From Clostridium sp. (lineage in GTDB: Bacteria > Bacillota > Clostridia > Clostridiales > Clostridiaceae), in NCBI GenBank assembly GCA_031292145.1, contig JARLHR010000170.1, positions 1-64,000 of the forward strand: a DNA stretch of 64,000 nt, read 5' to 3'. Of the stretch, positions 27,058-36,822 are shown in pieces. Position 1 is the first letter of the stretch, and every line of letters begins with the position of its first letter. The notes under the pieces are model-generated. The model was not told the origin of the DNA, ran no database searches, and saw only the letters and a list, made by a program, of their open reading frames with translations. A program made the position numbers and the translations under genes.

Positions 27058-28797
27058 ATGAAAAACAGCAAAGGTATCGGCATAAAATTATTTTTGTTGA
27101 TTGGTTTCATCATGATATTTGTGCTAAGTATTACTAGCTTTTCGTATATCACATTTAAAAATTATAATGAAAAAAATAAAGCTAGATTACAAAAAACAGC
27201 AGAATATATAACAATAGTTGATGAATCAAGACAAGCCCAAGTTTCTTTTAAAAAGCAAGTACAAGAATGGAAGGACACATTACTCAGAGGAAATGACATA
27301 GACTCTTATAACAAATACTATTCTCAATTTACACAAGAAAATGAAAATGTTCAAAAGCAACTTTCTACGCTTAAAGACCATATGAAAACGCAAGAATTAG
27401 ATACTTCTTCAGTAGATACATTATTAGCTACTCATAAGGACTTATATAATAAGTATACTGAAGCCATTAAAAGTTATGATTCTAAAAATCCTGAAAGTTA
27501 CCATATAGTAGATAATCTTGTGAATGGTATTGATAGAAAACCTACTGATGATATGGACACTTTAGTAAAGGACATACAAGATAAAGCTAAAGTAGAAAGT
27601 GAAACTATGTTAGCTCAATCTGATATTGATAGTGGCAATTTTTATAAGACTTTAATTAGCATCGTCGTTATAGGGATTATTTTAACTATCTTTTTTGCAA
27701 TATTAATTTCCCATACATATAAGCGTATTACTAAATTCATAGACCAATTTAAAACATTAATGGAACAAGCAGAAATGGGTGATCTTACAATTAGCGGAAT
27801 AATACATAAAAAAGATGAGTTAGGTGAACTTACTGATCGATTTAATAAATTCATTTATACAATAAGAACTTTAATCTCTGAAGCTAATACTGCAACTGAA
27901 ACAGTTGTCTCTTCTTCTAATGATATAATGAGAAACTCTGCTGACGTTAGCAAAACTTCAGAAGAAATTACATGCACTATTTCTAATATGGCAGAAAGTG
28001 CTTCAGAGGAATACAAATTAATTGAGGATAGCAGTAATGCTGTGAAAGCTGTTGCACAAGGGGTAAATCGTATAACAGAAAATACAGTTCATATAATGGA
28101 TCTTGCACATAAGGCAATGATCACAGTAGCTGATGGTTCCCAAAATCTTATCCATCAAATTGATAGGATGTCTGATACAAAAGATGCTTCTCAAAATGTT
28201 AGCACTGTAATTTCAAATTTATCTACTAAGTCAAACGAAATTGGAAAAGTTGTAGAGTTTATCAACGGAATTACAGAACAAATCAATTTATTGGCCTTAA
28301 ATGCTTCAATTGAAGCTGCTAGAGCCGGTGAAGCTGGTCGAGGTTTTACTGTAGTAGCTAACGAAGTTAATAATTTAGCACTACTTTCAAAGGAATCTAC
28401 ACAAAAGATTAGCGATTTAATTACCCATGTACAAGCTGATATAAAAACGGCTGTTATTGAGGTTAATAAGACAAATATTTCAATAGACGAACAGGCCGCT
28501 TCACTTACTAAAACTGATAATTCACTTAAGCTTATCGAAAAATCTGTTTTAGAAGTTACTAGTAAAATTAAAGAAGTTGCTTCTGATACTCAAGGAATTA
28601 ATCAAAATGCTAAGTCTGTAGAACAATCAATTAACAATATTGTAAATATACTTGATCAAGCTACATCAAGTACACAAGAAATTGCTGCTGCAACTGAAGA
28701 ACATTCAGCATCAATTGAAGAAATATCTGCATCTATGGATTTTCTAGTAGAATTATCAAATAATCTACAAAAGACTCTTTCTAAATTTAAAGTATAG
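27058..28797 (+). CDS. Methyl-accepting chemotaxis protein 1
   Basis: 579-residue chemoreceptor. TM1 about 10-32, an extracellular helical sensor (about 33-195, four-helix-bundle type), TM2 about 197-217, HAMP about 218-272, and a long coiled-coil signalling domain. Its hairpin tip is [20 protein letters not shown], where CheA and CheW bind. Glutamine/glutamate pairs on both sides are methylation sites. No che or flagellar genes are nearby. The TAG stop is part of the end sequence TATAGATAC of the family P repeat that follows. Confidence 0.93.
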   Translation: MKNSKGIGIKLFLLIGFIMIFVLSITSFSYITFKNYNEKNKARLQKTAEYITIVDESRQAQVSFKKQVQEWKDTLLRGNDIDSYNKYYSQFTQENENVQKQLSTLKDHMKTQELDTSSVDTLLATHKDLYNKYTEAIKSYDSKNPESYHIVDNLVNGIDRKPTDDMDTLVKDIQDKAKVESETMLAQSDIDSGNFYKTLISIVVIGIILTIFFAILISHTYKRITKFIDQFKTLMEQAEMGDLTISGIIHKKDELGELTDRFNKFIYTIRTLISEANTATETVVSSSNDIMRNSADVSKTSEEITCTISNMAESASEEYKLIEDSSNAVKAVAQGVNRITENTVHIMDLAHKAMITVADGSQNLIHQIDRMSDTKDASQNVSTVISNLSTKSNEIGKVVEFINGITEQINLLALNASIEAARAGEAGRGFTVVANEVNNLALLSKESTQKISDLITHVQADIKTAVIEVNKTNISIDEQAASLTKTDNSLKLIEKSVLEVTSKIKEVASDTQGINQNAKSVEQSINNIVNILDQATSSTQEIAAATEEHSASIEEISASMDFLVELSNNLQKTLSKFKV

Positions 28798-29060
28798 ATA
28801 CTCAAATCTTAATTTATGTAATAGCTAACCGAAATAAGTAACATGTTGTGTTTCGGTTTCTAAGGAATTTAGATGGGTGATTCTAAGAACATAAGTTGTG
28901 CCCAAAAAGCTTGCCTCAAAGACAAGCTTTGAACAAGCATTTTGGAACAACTTATGTTCAAGAATCACAACCATCTAAATTCCTAATGAAACACTACACA
29001 CAACATGTTACTTATTTCTGATGTATCTATTTATTTAAATTTAGTTATAATTCTTATTTA
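28793..29060 (+). repeat. Family P palindromic element, copy 2
   Basis: It begins TATAGATACTC inside the chemoreceptor stop codon. Outer stem ATAAGTAACATGTTGTGT (28833-28850) with ACACAACATGTTACTTAT (about 28998-29015); next stem AGGAATTTAGATGG with CCATCTAAATTCCT; next AACATAAGTTGTGCCC with the GGAACAACTTATGTT arm; inner stem CAAAAAGCTTG/CAAGCATTTTG. ACCGAAA and TTTCGGTT lie on the left, so the element points right. The far end is indistinct. The same outer parts recur at 48105 without the inner stems. Confidence 0.72.
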
Positions 29061-29129
29061 TACCTAACATAAATAAAATACATACTTTCATATATAGATA
29101 TAACAACACTGAACAAGATTTATACTTTT

Positions 29130-29380
29130 AAATATATACTTAACTAGAAAATTAGTGGAATCTTTTGTGCAGGGTGCATTTAGAATATGGCTGTAGGTAT
29201 TTCTTCAGTAGAAGTTGTTCCATTTAAACTTGTCCTAAGCTCGTCTTAGGAGCAAGTTTAAATGGTGCAACTTCTGCTGATAGAAATCCACAGTCATATT
29301 CTATAGCATCCCGAAACAAAAGATTCCACTAACTTTCGGTAGTATATATGAAAAATATAGTTCACTAGTTTGATATCTAT
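29130..29380 (-). repeat. Family P palindromic element, copy 3
   Basis: Outer stem TTAGTGGAATCTTTTGT (29152 onward) with the complement ending CCACTAA near 29333; middle stem TAGAATATG.CTGT with ACAGTCATATTCTA; inner TAGAAGTTGTTCCATTTAAA against TTTAAATGGTGCAACTTCT. The terminal end TGATATCTATA (29371-29381) supplies the TAG stop of the leftward pmbA gene. It faces copy 2 tail to tail between convergent genes. Confidence 0.72.
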
Positions 29381-30678
29381 ACACCTGCAACAGTTACATT
29401 TAATAATTTAACTACCTTTGGTCCTTCAAAATTATTATGTTTTTCAATCTCCTTTGATAAAAACATTTGATTTTGTAATTCATTTATATTTCCTGATATA
29501 GAACCACCTGTAACAGGTATTGTGTCTTTACCATCAAAATACCATGCAAGTCTTATTTCTCCGCAAAAGTCTCCTGTTAGTTCATCCATTGTAAAATCAG
29601 AAAATGCTGCTGCTTCAATATATGGTTCTGCTTTTAATTCCTCAATAGTTTTACTGCCACTAGAAACTACTATGTTATTAATTGAACCTGTTGGTTCTAC
29701 ATTTAAATAATGAGCATATCTATTATCTGCAATGTATCTTTTTAACACACCATTTTCTACTATAGTAACAAGCTCTAAAGGAAATCCATCTCCATCAAAA
29801 CTTGCTGAACATGTTGAATTTTTCATAAATGGATCAAGAGTCATTGTAATAAGATCCCCCTTAACCTCTTCTCCTTGAATTTTATCTCCAACTTTCCATG
29901 TAGATTCATTTTTATAAATTGCAATTGCACTGCTCTTTGAGTAATAAAAAGAAAATAAATCCTGTACCGATTTACCAGTAAATAAGACAGAAGCTTTTTC
30001 AACACTCGGAGTACTTTTTGCTATTGCCTTATCTCTACATATTTTAATCATATTTTCTACTTCTCGAGCTACGCCTTCTACGTCTAACTCTGAGAAATTT
30101 AAACACTTGTAGAGTTCAACCTCTTCGCCGTCCTCTTGCCAAGTAGTAATGAATTCAACCATGCACTCATACCCTAGAGACTCTGCATCTACTCCTTCTG
30201 AATTTACAATATGAGTATATACTTTATTTAAAAAAATCTCACAGGAGTTAATTCCACCTTTTTCATAATTATCATTTATATAAACTGCCTTTGTCACTTC
30301 ATTAATCCAATAATGTAAATTTTCTTTTGAAAATTCACTAGGTGCCATTGATTTGTATTTTGATACTGGTTTTACTAAAGGATAATAAGGGTTTTTAGCA
30401 TATTGTGCTGCAAACAAAGCTTCATTTATTGCTTTGTCTATTTCTTCATTACTCATTGTCGGATGAATATTTGTTGTTGCTAACCCCTTATACTTTTCTC
30501 CGTTTTCTTCAATATCCTTATATACTGTTACTTTAAAATGCTGTACATCTTTTGCTCTATCCATATCAACATTCTTTTTTATAAAGAAAAGTTCAATTGC
30601 CTCAACTTCATTTTCAACAATCTTATATCCATTAATATTTTTATTATCTTTAAGAATTTGTTTTATTTTATCTAACAT
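29377..30678 (-). CDS. pmbA: TldE/PmbA-type metalloprotease partner
   Basis: 433-residue protein of the U62/PmbA family. With TldD it forms a heterodimeric protease that in Escherichia coli degrades unfolded peptides and matures microcin B17. This subunit lacks the HExxxH metal motif, as expected for TldE. Conserved blocks: TTNIHPTMSNEEIDKAINEA, GDGFPLELVTIVENG, SGNINELQNQM. The start at 30678 overlaps the tldD stop by one base (TAATG). The final TAG lies in a family P repeat end, so the last residues may have been altered by insertion. Confidence 0.85.
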   Translation of the reverse strand: MLDKIKQILKDNKNINGYKIVENEVEAIELFFIKKNVDMDRAKDVQHFKVTVYKDIEENGEKYKGLATTNIHPTMSNEEIDKAINEALFAAQYAKNPYYPLVKPVSKYKSMAPSEFSKENLHYWINEVTKAVYINDNYEKGGINSCEIFLNKVYTHIVNSEGVDAESLGYECMVEFITTWQEDGEEVELYKCLNFSELDVEGVAREVENMIKICRDKAIAKSTPSVEKASVLFTGKSVQDLFSFYYSKSSAIAIYKNESTWKVGDKIQGEEVKGDLITMTLDPFMKNSTCSASFDGDGFPLELVTIVENGVLKRYIADNRYAHYLNVEPTGSINNIVVSSGSKTIEELKAEPYIEAAAFSDFTMDELTGDFCGEIRLAWYFDGKDTIPVTGGSISGNINELQNQMFLSKEIEKHNNFEGPKVVKLLNVTVAGV

Positions 30679-32093
30679 TAGCCTAACCTCACTTTTGCTT
30701 TGATGTATGGACCACCTGATGAAGTCTTTACAAATTCTTTGTACCCTTTGCCACAATATCCTGATCCACCTAACTCAACTTTTTCAGAAACCATAGAAAT
30801 TGAATTCAATAAATCTGGAACATACCCTGTCATCACTACTGGAGAGATCAAATTGCCAGTAAGCTTTCCATCTTTAATTTCTCTACCTAAAGTAGCTATG
30901 CATTGAATTCCCCAGTTTTTAGGATCTTCCATTCCACTAAATACACCTTCAAGAAGATAACCCTGTTGTATTGAAGCAATCATATCTTCAACTTTATCAT
31001 TTCCTGCCTCAAAAAATGTGTTTGTCATTCTTGCATATGCCTTTCTCTCAAAAGACTGTCTCTTACCATTTCCAGTTGGAGTGGTTCCAAGTTTTATTGC
31101 TGACAATAAATCGGATATACCAGCCTTCAATATACCATTATCTATAACTATGGTATCTGTCCCTATAGTTCCTTCGTCATCAAATAAATACGAAGACATA
31201 TGGTTAGCTGCTGTTGCACCATCATGCATAGTACTTAAAGCTGATGCTACTTGTTTGCCAATAAACTCGACACCCTTAGCTCTATCTTTAACAAACATGT
31301 CCATTTCAACACCATGCCCAAAAGCTTCATGCGCAATTAAACCTGATACCTCCGGAGCACATATAACATCATATTCTCCTGGATCAACTGCTTTGGAATC
31401 TAGCATCTTTATGCTTTGCTCTACAACCTCTTTATATTTAGCTTTAAGTTCATCAAGTATTTCAAATCCTTTCAATCCAGAGAACGGTTTAAAGTAATAT
31501 TTTGTCTTTTCGTCTCTTCTAGCTATAGAAAATACATATCCTTCTCCTAGAATATAAGATTGCTCTAAATCTTTTTTGCTAGACATAAATAGCTTTGAGA
31601 TATGATACGTATTATAAATAACATCAACATTTACAATTAAATCTGAATAAGCTAAAGCTGCATCTTTTATGTCTTCTAAAGATTTGATAATTACATCTGA
31701 ACCTACTTCGTCTGGATTTATTTTAACTTCACTAATAAAGGTATCCTTAATCTCATCTTCCTCTATAACTTCATATGAATTTACAGAAATATCTTTAGAA
31801 ACTTTGTTTAATTTAGTGTGTATAGATTTTACAATAGAGTCTAATTTTTCTTCATTTATTTCATTAAATGAATACTCTGAATAATTAACTCCATTATGTA
31901 TTCTTACAACAAAGCCTCTTTCAACAAACGCTGAATCATTTACTTCTATACCTGTTTTAGAAACTCTAAAACTTTTTGCTTTTGTATCTGTTCCTAATAC
32001 TGAAACATATTTATAATTTTCAGATAACAGATTAATTAGCTTACCTATAAGAGGTTTATTACTTGCCAAAAATTCTGAATTTACTACCTTCAT
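30678..32093 (-). CDS. tldD: TldD metalloprotease catalytic subunit
   Basis: 471-residue U62-family protease. The zinc motif is H255-E256-A-F-G-H260 in GLIAHEAFGHGVEMD, and DDEGTIGTDTIVIDNG and the GSGYCGKGYKEFVKTSSGGP ending are typical of TldD. It works with the PmbA-type partner encoded immediately downstream. The substrate in Clostridium is unknown; no peptide-antibiotic cluster is nearby. GGAGGCGA lies before the ATG. Confidence 0.9.
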   Translation of the reverse strand: MKVVNSEFLASNKPLIGKLINLLSENYKYVSVLGTDTKAKSFRVSKTGIEVNDSAFVERGFVVRIHNGVNYSEYSFNEINEEKLDSIVKSIHTKLNKVSKDISVNSYEVIEEDEIKDTFISEVKINPDEVGSDVIIKSLEDIKDAALAYSDLIVNVDVIYNTYHISKLFMSSKKDLEQSYILGEGYVFSIARRDEKTKYYFKPFSGLKGFEILDELKAKYKEVVEQSIKMLDSKAVDPGEYDVICAPEVSGLIAHEAFGHGVEMDMFVKDRAKGVEFIGKQVASALSTMHDGATAANHMSSYLFDDEGTIGTDTIVIDNGILKAGISDLLSAIKLGTTPTGNGKRQSFERKAYARMTNTFFEAGNDKVEDMIASIQQGYLLEGVFSGMEDPKNWGIQCIATLGREIKDGKLTGNLISPVVMTGYVPDLLNSISMVSEKVELGGSGYCGKGYKEFVKTSSGGPYIKAKVRLG

Positions 32094-32288
32094 AAAATCG
32101 CCTCCTTATTTTTCATTTTAGTCAAAATCACATTAACTCATCGCTCATTGCTTGCAGTCACATACTATTATACATATATTCTCAGCTCTTTCATATACTA
32201 ATACCCACTTTTGTTAAATATAACATATTATAGAAACACCTAGGTTCATATAATACTAACTTTAACTCTATTTAAATATGATTATACT

Positions 32289-32336
32289 AAAAATGGTAAC
32301 TCTTTTGTGAATATCTCCAAAAGAATCACCATTTTC
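32289..32336 (-). terminator. Terminator of the SDR gene
   Basis: AAAATGGT and ACCATTTT close a stem with inner CTTTTG/CAAAAG pairs, 56 bp beyond the SDR stop. The rest of the 298 bp between tldD and this gene has no other recognisable feature. Confidence 0.65.
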
Positions 32337-32391
32337 TGTAGCTTAATTCCTGTTTTCATATAAAGTACATTCAAAAAAGCTTTTATTTATT

Positions 32392-33108
32392 TTAACAATA
32401 ATTTGTTTCTACAAAAGGCCTTAATACAATTTCGTCTAATGCAACATCACTATCTATATCTAATGATTTCAATATTGCATCAGCAGTCTTATCTGCGCTT
32501 AAGTACTCTTCCCTTTCCTGAGCTCTAAAGGTCGTGTTTATTCCTCCTGGATATACAGAGCATACCCTTACATTATTTTTTCTTGCTTCTTTTCTAAATA
32601 CTTTAGTCAAGCTATCCAGGCCACTTTTTGAAGCTGTATAAGCTGCAATTCCTTCATTTGAAAATAAGCAGCATGTTGAAAGAATATTTACAACAAGACC
32701 TTCCTTTTTAACCTTCATATATTTATAACATTCCTTTATAAATATCAATGGAGCTATCATATTTACTTTCAACATTAAGTCAATATCTTTAATCTCGATA
32801 TCTTCTACAAGAGCCCTTGCAGTGTTAGCGCCTGCGCAATTAATTAATACATCTATTGTTCCAAGCTTTTCTTCTGCATTCTTAACAAATGAACTAATCT
32901 TATCTTCCTCAGTTATTTCAAAAGTATCATAAAATATATTATTTCTTTCCTCTTCTTTAAGTTCATTTAAAACATCATCCATTTTTTCTTTTGATCTTCC
33001 GCAAAAGGCTACTTTTGCACCCATATTTACTAATTTTAAAACTAAATTTCTCCCAAGGCCTGAAGTGCCTCCTGTAACAATAACACATTTATTTTCCCAA
33101 TAGTTCAT
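32392..33108 (-). CDS. Short-chain dehydrogenase/reductase
   Basis: 238-residue classical SDR using NAD(P)H. Cofactor motif TGGTSGLG at 12-19, NAG-type motif INCAGANTA at 89-97, catalytic S144, Y157 and K161 (YTASK). Arg39 after the second strand (CGRSK) hints at NADPH. Substrate unknown, single gene with its own terminator. GGGGGAGAC lies before the ATG. Confidence 0.88.
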   Translation of the reverse strand: MNYWENKCVIVTGGTSGLGRNLVLKLVNMGAKVAFCGRSKEKMDDVLNELKEEERNNIFYDTFEITEEDKISSFVKNAEEKLGTIDVLINCAGANTARALVEDIEIKDIDLMLKVNMIAPLIFIKECYKYMKVKKEGLVVNILSTCCLFSNEGIAAYTASKSGLDSLTKVFRKEARKNNVRVCSVYPGGINTTFRAQEREEYLSADKTADAILKSLDIDSDVALDEIVLRPFVETNYC

Positions 33109-33263
33109 AGTAGTCTCCCCCTATTAATCTGTAAGTATCTATTATTTTGATTAATATCTTAATAAGTCTTTTCACTATGTAAACTATATCATATTTTTAT
33201 TAATTATAATATATAAGTTTTACTAAAATTCTGCATTGTTAATATTTATTTAACTCATTTGCT

Positions 33264-33390
33264 TTACTTTAACAAGAAATCCAAAACCCATGGAGATATT
33301 ACATCAATTTTCTCTACTAAATCAACATGATCAAGCTCTTCAAATGTATTTACAATGATGCCATGATCTTTAATTTCATTTTCATTACAC
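33264..33390 (-). pseudogene. C-terminal remnant of an alpha/beta hydrolase
   Basis: An open stretch without its own start reads NENEIKDHGIIVNTFEELDH then VDLVEKIDVISPWVLDFLLK and a stop. The catalytic-His region (ELDHVDLVEKI) and the WVLDFL ending match the last 40 residues of alpha/beta hydrolases. It joins out of frame to the histidine-phosphatase remnant upstream, so a deletion probably fused two genes. Confidence 0.45.
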
Positions 33391-33640
33391 GAAGCTCTTT
33401 TCTGAATATTGGAGTTATTTTAAAATACTTAGATATAATTTCTGCTGTTTGCTTAGCGCGTATTAAGTCCGATGAATACATTATAAATTATTTACCATTT
33501 ATCTCTTCTGATAAATTCTTCCCAATGTTTTCAGCTTGTCCTTTTCCAAAATCAGTTAACTCCCAGTCTGTCCATGAACCTATCATTCCATTTGTGTGAT
33601 GAATCGATTGAGTGTGTTAAATTGTAATAATATTTTTCAT
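33387..33640 (-). pseudogene. N-terminal remnant of a histidine phosphatase
   Basis: ATG at 33640 after GGAGGCATTTAC reads MKNIITI, a TAA, then HTQSIHHTNGMIGSWTDWEL, TDFGKGQAENIGKNLSEEIN, GK, a second TAA, and FIMYSSDLIRAKQTAEIISK up to RKELR. This is the first 80 residues of the phosphoglycerate-mutase-like family (RHT/RHG, ELTDFGKGQA, SSDLIRAKQTA). The catalytic half is missing and two stops interrupt it, so it is dead. An intact paralog is at 60011. Confidence 0.6.
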
Positions 33641-33667
33641 GTAAATGCCTCCAATGCAACGACTTAT

Positions 33668-34555
33668 TTATTCTAATATAGATTTAATCCATAAATAACA
33701 ACTTTCTAATTCATCATCACTTATTAAGTCTGATCTATGTTCAAACAATATTTTCACATTCTTATTTTCCTCCTTTATTATCTTTAAATAATCTTCAATT
33801 GGTGCCCAGCCTTCTTTGGGATTTAGATTAGGAAGTGCCGGAAAATGAGCAACTCCATCTACTTTAACAGTCCATAAATGCATTACTTCAGCATATTTTG
33901 CGAATCTTTTAATAATTTCAACGTCACTGAAATCATCATCAGTTATATTTTGTATGTGAATTCTGCCTGTGTCTAAGCAAATTCTAACTCTCTTATATTT
34001 TTCTAATAATTCTTCAAGAAAATTATTTTCACACACATACTTATTTAATGCATCAAATTCCAATACCGGAATAAAACCATACTCGATACTCTTTTCTGAT
34101 AACCATTTAAACAGATATTCACTTTTTTCCTTAAATTCCTGCCATGGATACTTTGATTCATATGTGTATTCACTTTCATCGTAAAACCGCCATCCATCCA
34201 TGTCAAAATGATCTTTCAAGATTGCTGGTTTCGGATAATGAAATAAAATATATTCTGGCCTTATTCCCTTATCCTTAATGTACTTAAATTCCTTCTCCAT
34301 ATATTCATATGCATTTGTCCTTACCTCTTCATTTAATGATAAAAACTGTACATCTCTCAAAGCAGACATTCCAGCTCTTAAAGGAAAGTGAATTCCAAAC
34401 TTAAGGTCTCTTGATTTAGTTTCATTTTCTAATCTCTCTATTTCCTTCTCATCCTTAAACAAACATGCTTCTATTCCATAAAAATTATCTCTAAAATCCC
34501 TATTGAATTTATTGCTATCATATGCTCCGTACATTCCAATCATAAAATTATACAT
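33668..34555 (-). CDS. Xylose-isomerase-like TIM-barrel protein
   Basis: 295-residue protein of the sugar phosphate isomerase/epimerase (AP endonuclease 2-like) superfamily. Metal-ligand candidates: E in FYGIEACLF, H in FGIHFPLRAG, H in YILFHYPKP, E in PVLEFDALN, D in CLDTGRIHIQ, H in EVMHLWTVK, E in ILFEHRSD. The spread matches the family's active site, so it is probably an active enzyme of unknown substrate. The ATG at 34555 is preferred over an upstream TTG that overlaps the AAGGG site. The GNAT gene ends 24 bp upstream, so the two may be co-transcribed. Confidence 0.7.
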   Translation of the reverse strand: MYNFMIGMYGAYDSNKFNRDFRDNFYGIEACLFKDEKEIERLENETKSRDLKFGIHFPLRAGMSALRDVQFLSLNEEVRTNAYEYMEKEFKYIKDKGIRPEYILFHYPKPAILKDHFDMDGWRFYDESEYTYESKYPWQEFKEKSEYLFKWLSEKSIEYGFIPVLEFDALNKYVCENNFLEELLEKYKRVRICLDTGRIHIQNITDDDFSDVEIIKRFAKYAEVMHLWTVKVDGVAHFPALPNLNPKEGWAPIEDYLKIIKEENKNVKILFEHRSDLISDDELESCYLWIKSILE

Positions 34556-34579
34556 ACTCTTCAACCCTTAACATTTTAT

Positions 34580-35002
34580 TTATCTTGTCCTTTCTTTTCT
34601 TATTTCCAAGTAATCTAATGGACGTGAAGTAACATTAAATCCTATCTTTTTATAAACTTCATGGGCATCTTTAGTAATCAACAGCCATTGATATACATCT
34701 TTTAATTCTTTATGATTTAATATATAATTTATTATTTTTTGACCAATCCCTTTTTTTCTAAAATACTCCTCAATGTACACATCTGTAATATAAGCAAATC
34801 TTGTTTTGTCAGAAATAACCCTTGCATAACCAATCTGACTTCCATCTTGTTCAAAGGCTCCAACAATTAAAGCAGAATTTTCTGCGCCTTGCATAACTTC
34901 GCTCAATTCTATTCCTTTACTCCAAAATGCATTAGAAAGCATTTTAGTAACTTTTTTGAAGTCCATATTCTCAATTCCATCTTTTATAACAATGTCATCC
35001 AT
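34580..35002 (-). CDS. GNAT-family N-acetyltransferase
   Basis: 140-residue acetyltransferase with the acetyl-CoA loop FRKKGIGQKII (about 81-91) and a C-terminal HEVYKKIGFNVTSRP. Substrate unknown. A GGAGG site precedes the ATG. It is probably in an operon with the TIM-barrel gene downstream. Confidence 0.82.
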   Translation of the reverse strand: MDDIVIKDGIENMDFKKVTKMLSNAFWSKGIELSEVMQGAENSALIVGAFEQDGSQIGYARVISDKTRFAYITDVYIEEYFRKKGIGQKIINYILNHKELKDVYQWLLITKDAHEVYKKIGFNVTSRPLDYLEIRKERTR

Positions 35003-35194
35003 ATTTTTTCCTCCAGCGTTACTTTATATTATAAAATATCATTATTCTATCATAGTTTACAAAAAATATTATACCAATTTTTTCAAAGAAATACATATGT
35101 TTATTAGAGTTATCATAATTAATTTTTTATGAAATTTTAGCCTATATAAAATACCTCTTTTAGCCCAATAACTAGATCCACCTACAAAATATGT

Positions 35195-35200
35195 TATAAT
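35195..35200 (+). promoter_or_regulatory. Extended -10 element of the methyltransferase gene
   Basis: TATAAT preceded by TGT (TGTTATAAT), 38 bp before the ATG at 35238; no clear -35 box. Confidence 0.4.
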
Positions 35201-35237
35201 TTATTTATCTTAATTCCAAGAGAAAGGATGATTTATT

Positions 35238-36044
35238 ATGAAAGAAAACTCACATCTTAATGCAAACAGATTTTTAGGCTTTGCTGATATTTATGAGAAT
35301 GCACGTCCTAAATGCCCTGAAAAAGTTAAAGAAATACTATTAAAATATTTAGGAAAGGCTCCATCCCTAGTAGTAGATTTAGGATGCGGTACAGGCCTTT
35401 CTACAACAATTTGGAGTGAAATAAGCAATAAGGTTATTGGAATAGAACCAAGTAGAGATATGATTAAAATAGCAAGAGAGAAATCCTCCACTTTAGATAA
35501 TGTGACTTTTCTTTCTGCCTTTTCAGATAACACTGGATTAGAGAATAATTCTGTTGATATTATTACCTGCTCTCAATCCTTTCATTGGATGAATCCAAAA
35601 ACAACTTTAAATGAAGCCTCAAGAATTTTAAAACAAGGTGGTATCTTTGCTGTTTATGATTGTGATTGGCCACCAGTATGCGATTGGCAAGCAGAACAAG
35701 AATACGAAAACCTTTTTGAAAAGGTAAATGAAATTGAATCTCTTACTCCAAATCTTAAGGATAAATTTTTTAAATGGAATAAAAATAATCATCTTTCAAA
35801 CATAAAAAATAGCGATAATTTTAGATATGTGAGAGAAATAGTTTTTACAAATACTGAAATTTGTAATGCACATAGGTTTATTTCAATAGCCTTGAGTCAA
35901 GGTGGACTACAATCTCTCATTAATAACAATATAGAAGAAATTAATATACCTTTACTAATGTTTAAAAATAGAATAATGGATATTTTTCGCGATAATAAAT
36001 TTGAAATAGATTTTTGCTATCGTATGCGTCTTGGAATTAAGTAA
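35238..36044 (+). CDS. Class I SAM-dependent methyltransferase
   Basis: 268 residues. Motif I VVDLGCGTGLST (about 43-54), motif II GIEPSRDMIKIARE and post-II SQSFHWMN place it in the class I fold, nearest to UbiE/MenG-like and trans-aconitate-like methyltransferases. Acceptor unknown. AGAAAGGATG lies before the ATG. Its TAA is followed directly by TATAGATACCC, the end of a family P repeat. Confidence 0.85.
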   Translation: MKENSHLNANRFLGFADIYENARPKCPEKVKEILLKYLGKAPSLVVDLGCGTGLSTTIWSEISNKVIGIEPSRDMIKIAREKSSTLDNVTFLSAFSDNTGLENNSVDIITCSQSFHWMNPKTTLNEASRILKQGGIFAVYDCDWPPVCDWQAEQEYENLFEKVNEIESLTPNLKDKFFKWNKNNHLSNIKNSDNFRYVREIVFTNTEICNAHRFISIALSQGGLQSLINNNIEEINIPLLMFKNRIMDIFRDNKFEIDFCYRMRLGIK

Positions 36045-36334
36045 TATAGATACCCAGTTTAAGAACTAGGCTTATGCAATAGCCTACCGAAAGTACGGGT
36101 ACTCTGTTATTTCGGTTACTAAGAGAATGAATTGTGGATTTCTATCAGCAGAAGTTGCACCATTTCTGCATGCTCCCAAGGCAAGCTTGTGACAAGCAAA
36201 AATGGAACAACTCCTGCTGAAGAAATACCTACAACTCATTCTCTAATGTAACACTGCATAAAAGAGTACCCGTACTTTCTGATATGGTATATATTTCAAA
36301 GTATAAATCTAATTCATGGTTTGTTTATCTATAG
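36045..36334 (+). repeat. Family P palindromic element, copy 4
   Basis: It starts TATAGATACCC immediately after the methyltransferase stop and ends near TATCTATA at 36326-36333. Outer stem GTACGGGTACTCT (36093-36105) with AGAGTACCCGTAC (36263-36275); next AGAATGAATTGT with ACAACTCATTCT; next ATTTCT.TCAGCAGAAGTTG with its counterpart; inner CCATTT.TGC with GCAAAAATGG. ACCGAAA and TTTCGGTT are on the left. Confidence 0.75.
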
Positions 36335-36445
36335 AAGGATGTGACAAAGTCAATTTCATGCACAAAAATATGGTAAAACCAAGTCCTTAATGTATTGATA
36401 TATGAGAAATTAACAATTGTAAGGTATTGGTTAATCACATCTCCC

Positions 36446-36759
36446 TATAGATATCCAAATTAAGAGATTGATTTATAGCTGGAAATATATACTTATAATT
36501 CGCCATGTTTAGGTGTGTATCCACACAAAGAACTTAGATAAATATGTGCGAAATAGGCATTTGAAAATGAGCTGTTGAAGGTTCTTAATAGGTGGTTGTT
36601 CCAATTTAGCTTGTCACATTGAATAATGGGAGCATGCTAAATTGGGTGCAACCACCTATTTAGAACCTTTCAGCGCAATTTCATAGTCCTATGGAACACA
36701 TATTTATCTAAGTTCGGTTGGTTAACACATAAGTTAAGAATATATGTTGGGTATCTATA
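36446..36759 (-). repeat. Family P palindromic element, copy 5 (complete ends)
   Basis: The best preserved copy: left end TATAGATATCCAAATTAAGA, right end the complement of TATAGATACCCAACATATAT, so the terminal inverted repeats are about 15 bp. Outer stem CTTAGATAAATATGTG (36533-36548) with CACATATTTATCTAAG (36697-36712); next GGTTCT.AATAGGTGGTTG with CAACCACCTATTTAGAACC; inner AATTTAGC/GCTAAATT. It belongs to the subfamily with GCAGGACTATGAAAAT-like bases beside the outer stem. It faces copy 4 between convergent genes. Confidence 0.75.
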
Positions 36760-36761
36760 GC

Positions 36762-36812
36762 AACTAAAATTGGCAATGAAAAACATTTAATTTTCCATTG
36801 CCAATTTTAGTT
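36762..36812 (-). terminator. Hairpin after galU
   Basis: AACTAAAATTGGCAATG pairs perfectly with CATTGCCAATTTTAGTT, 17 bp, 17-base loop. It begins 11 bp after the galU stop and adjoins family P copy 5. Confidence 0.75.
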
Positions 36813-36822
36813 TTAATATTAA

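Noticed and set aside
33327-33599. Rightward frame between the SDR and TIM-barrel genes
   Set aside because: It is antisense to the histidine-phosphatase remnant, which has clear family motifs and a ribosome site on the other strand.
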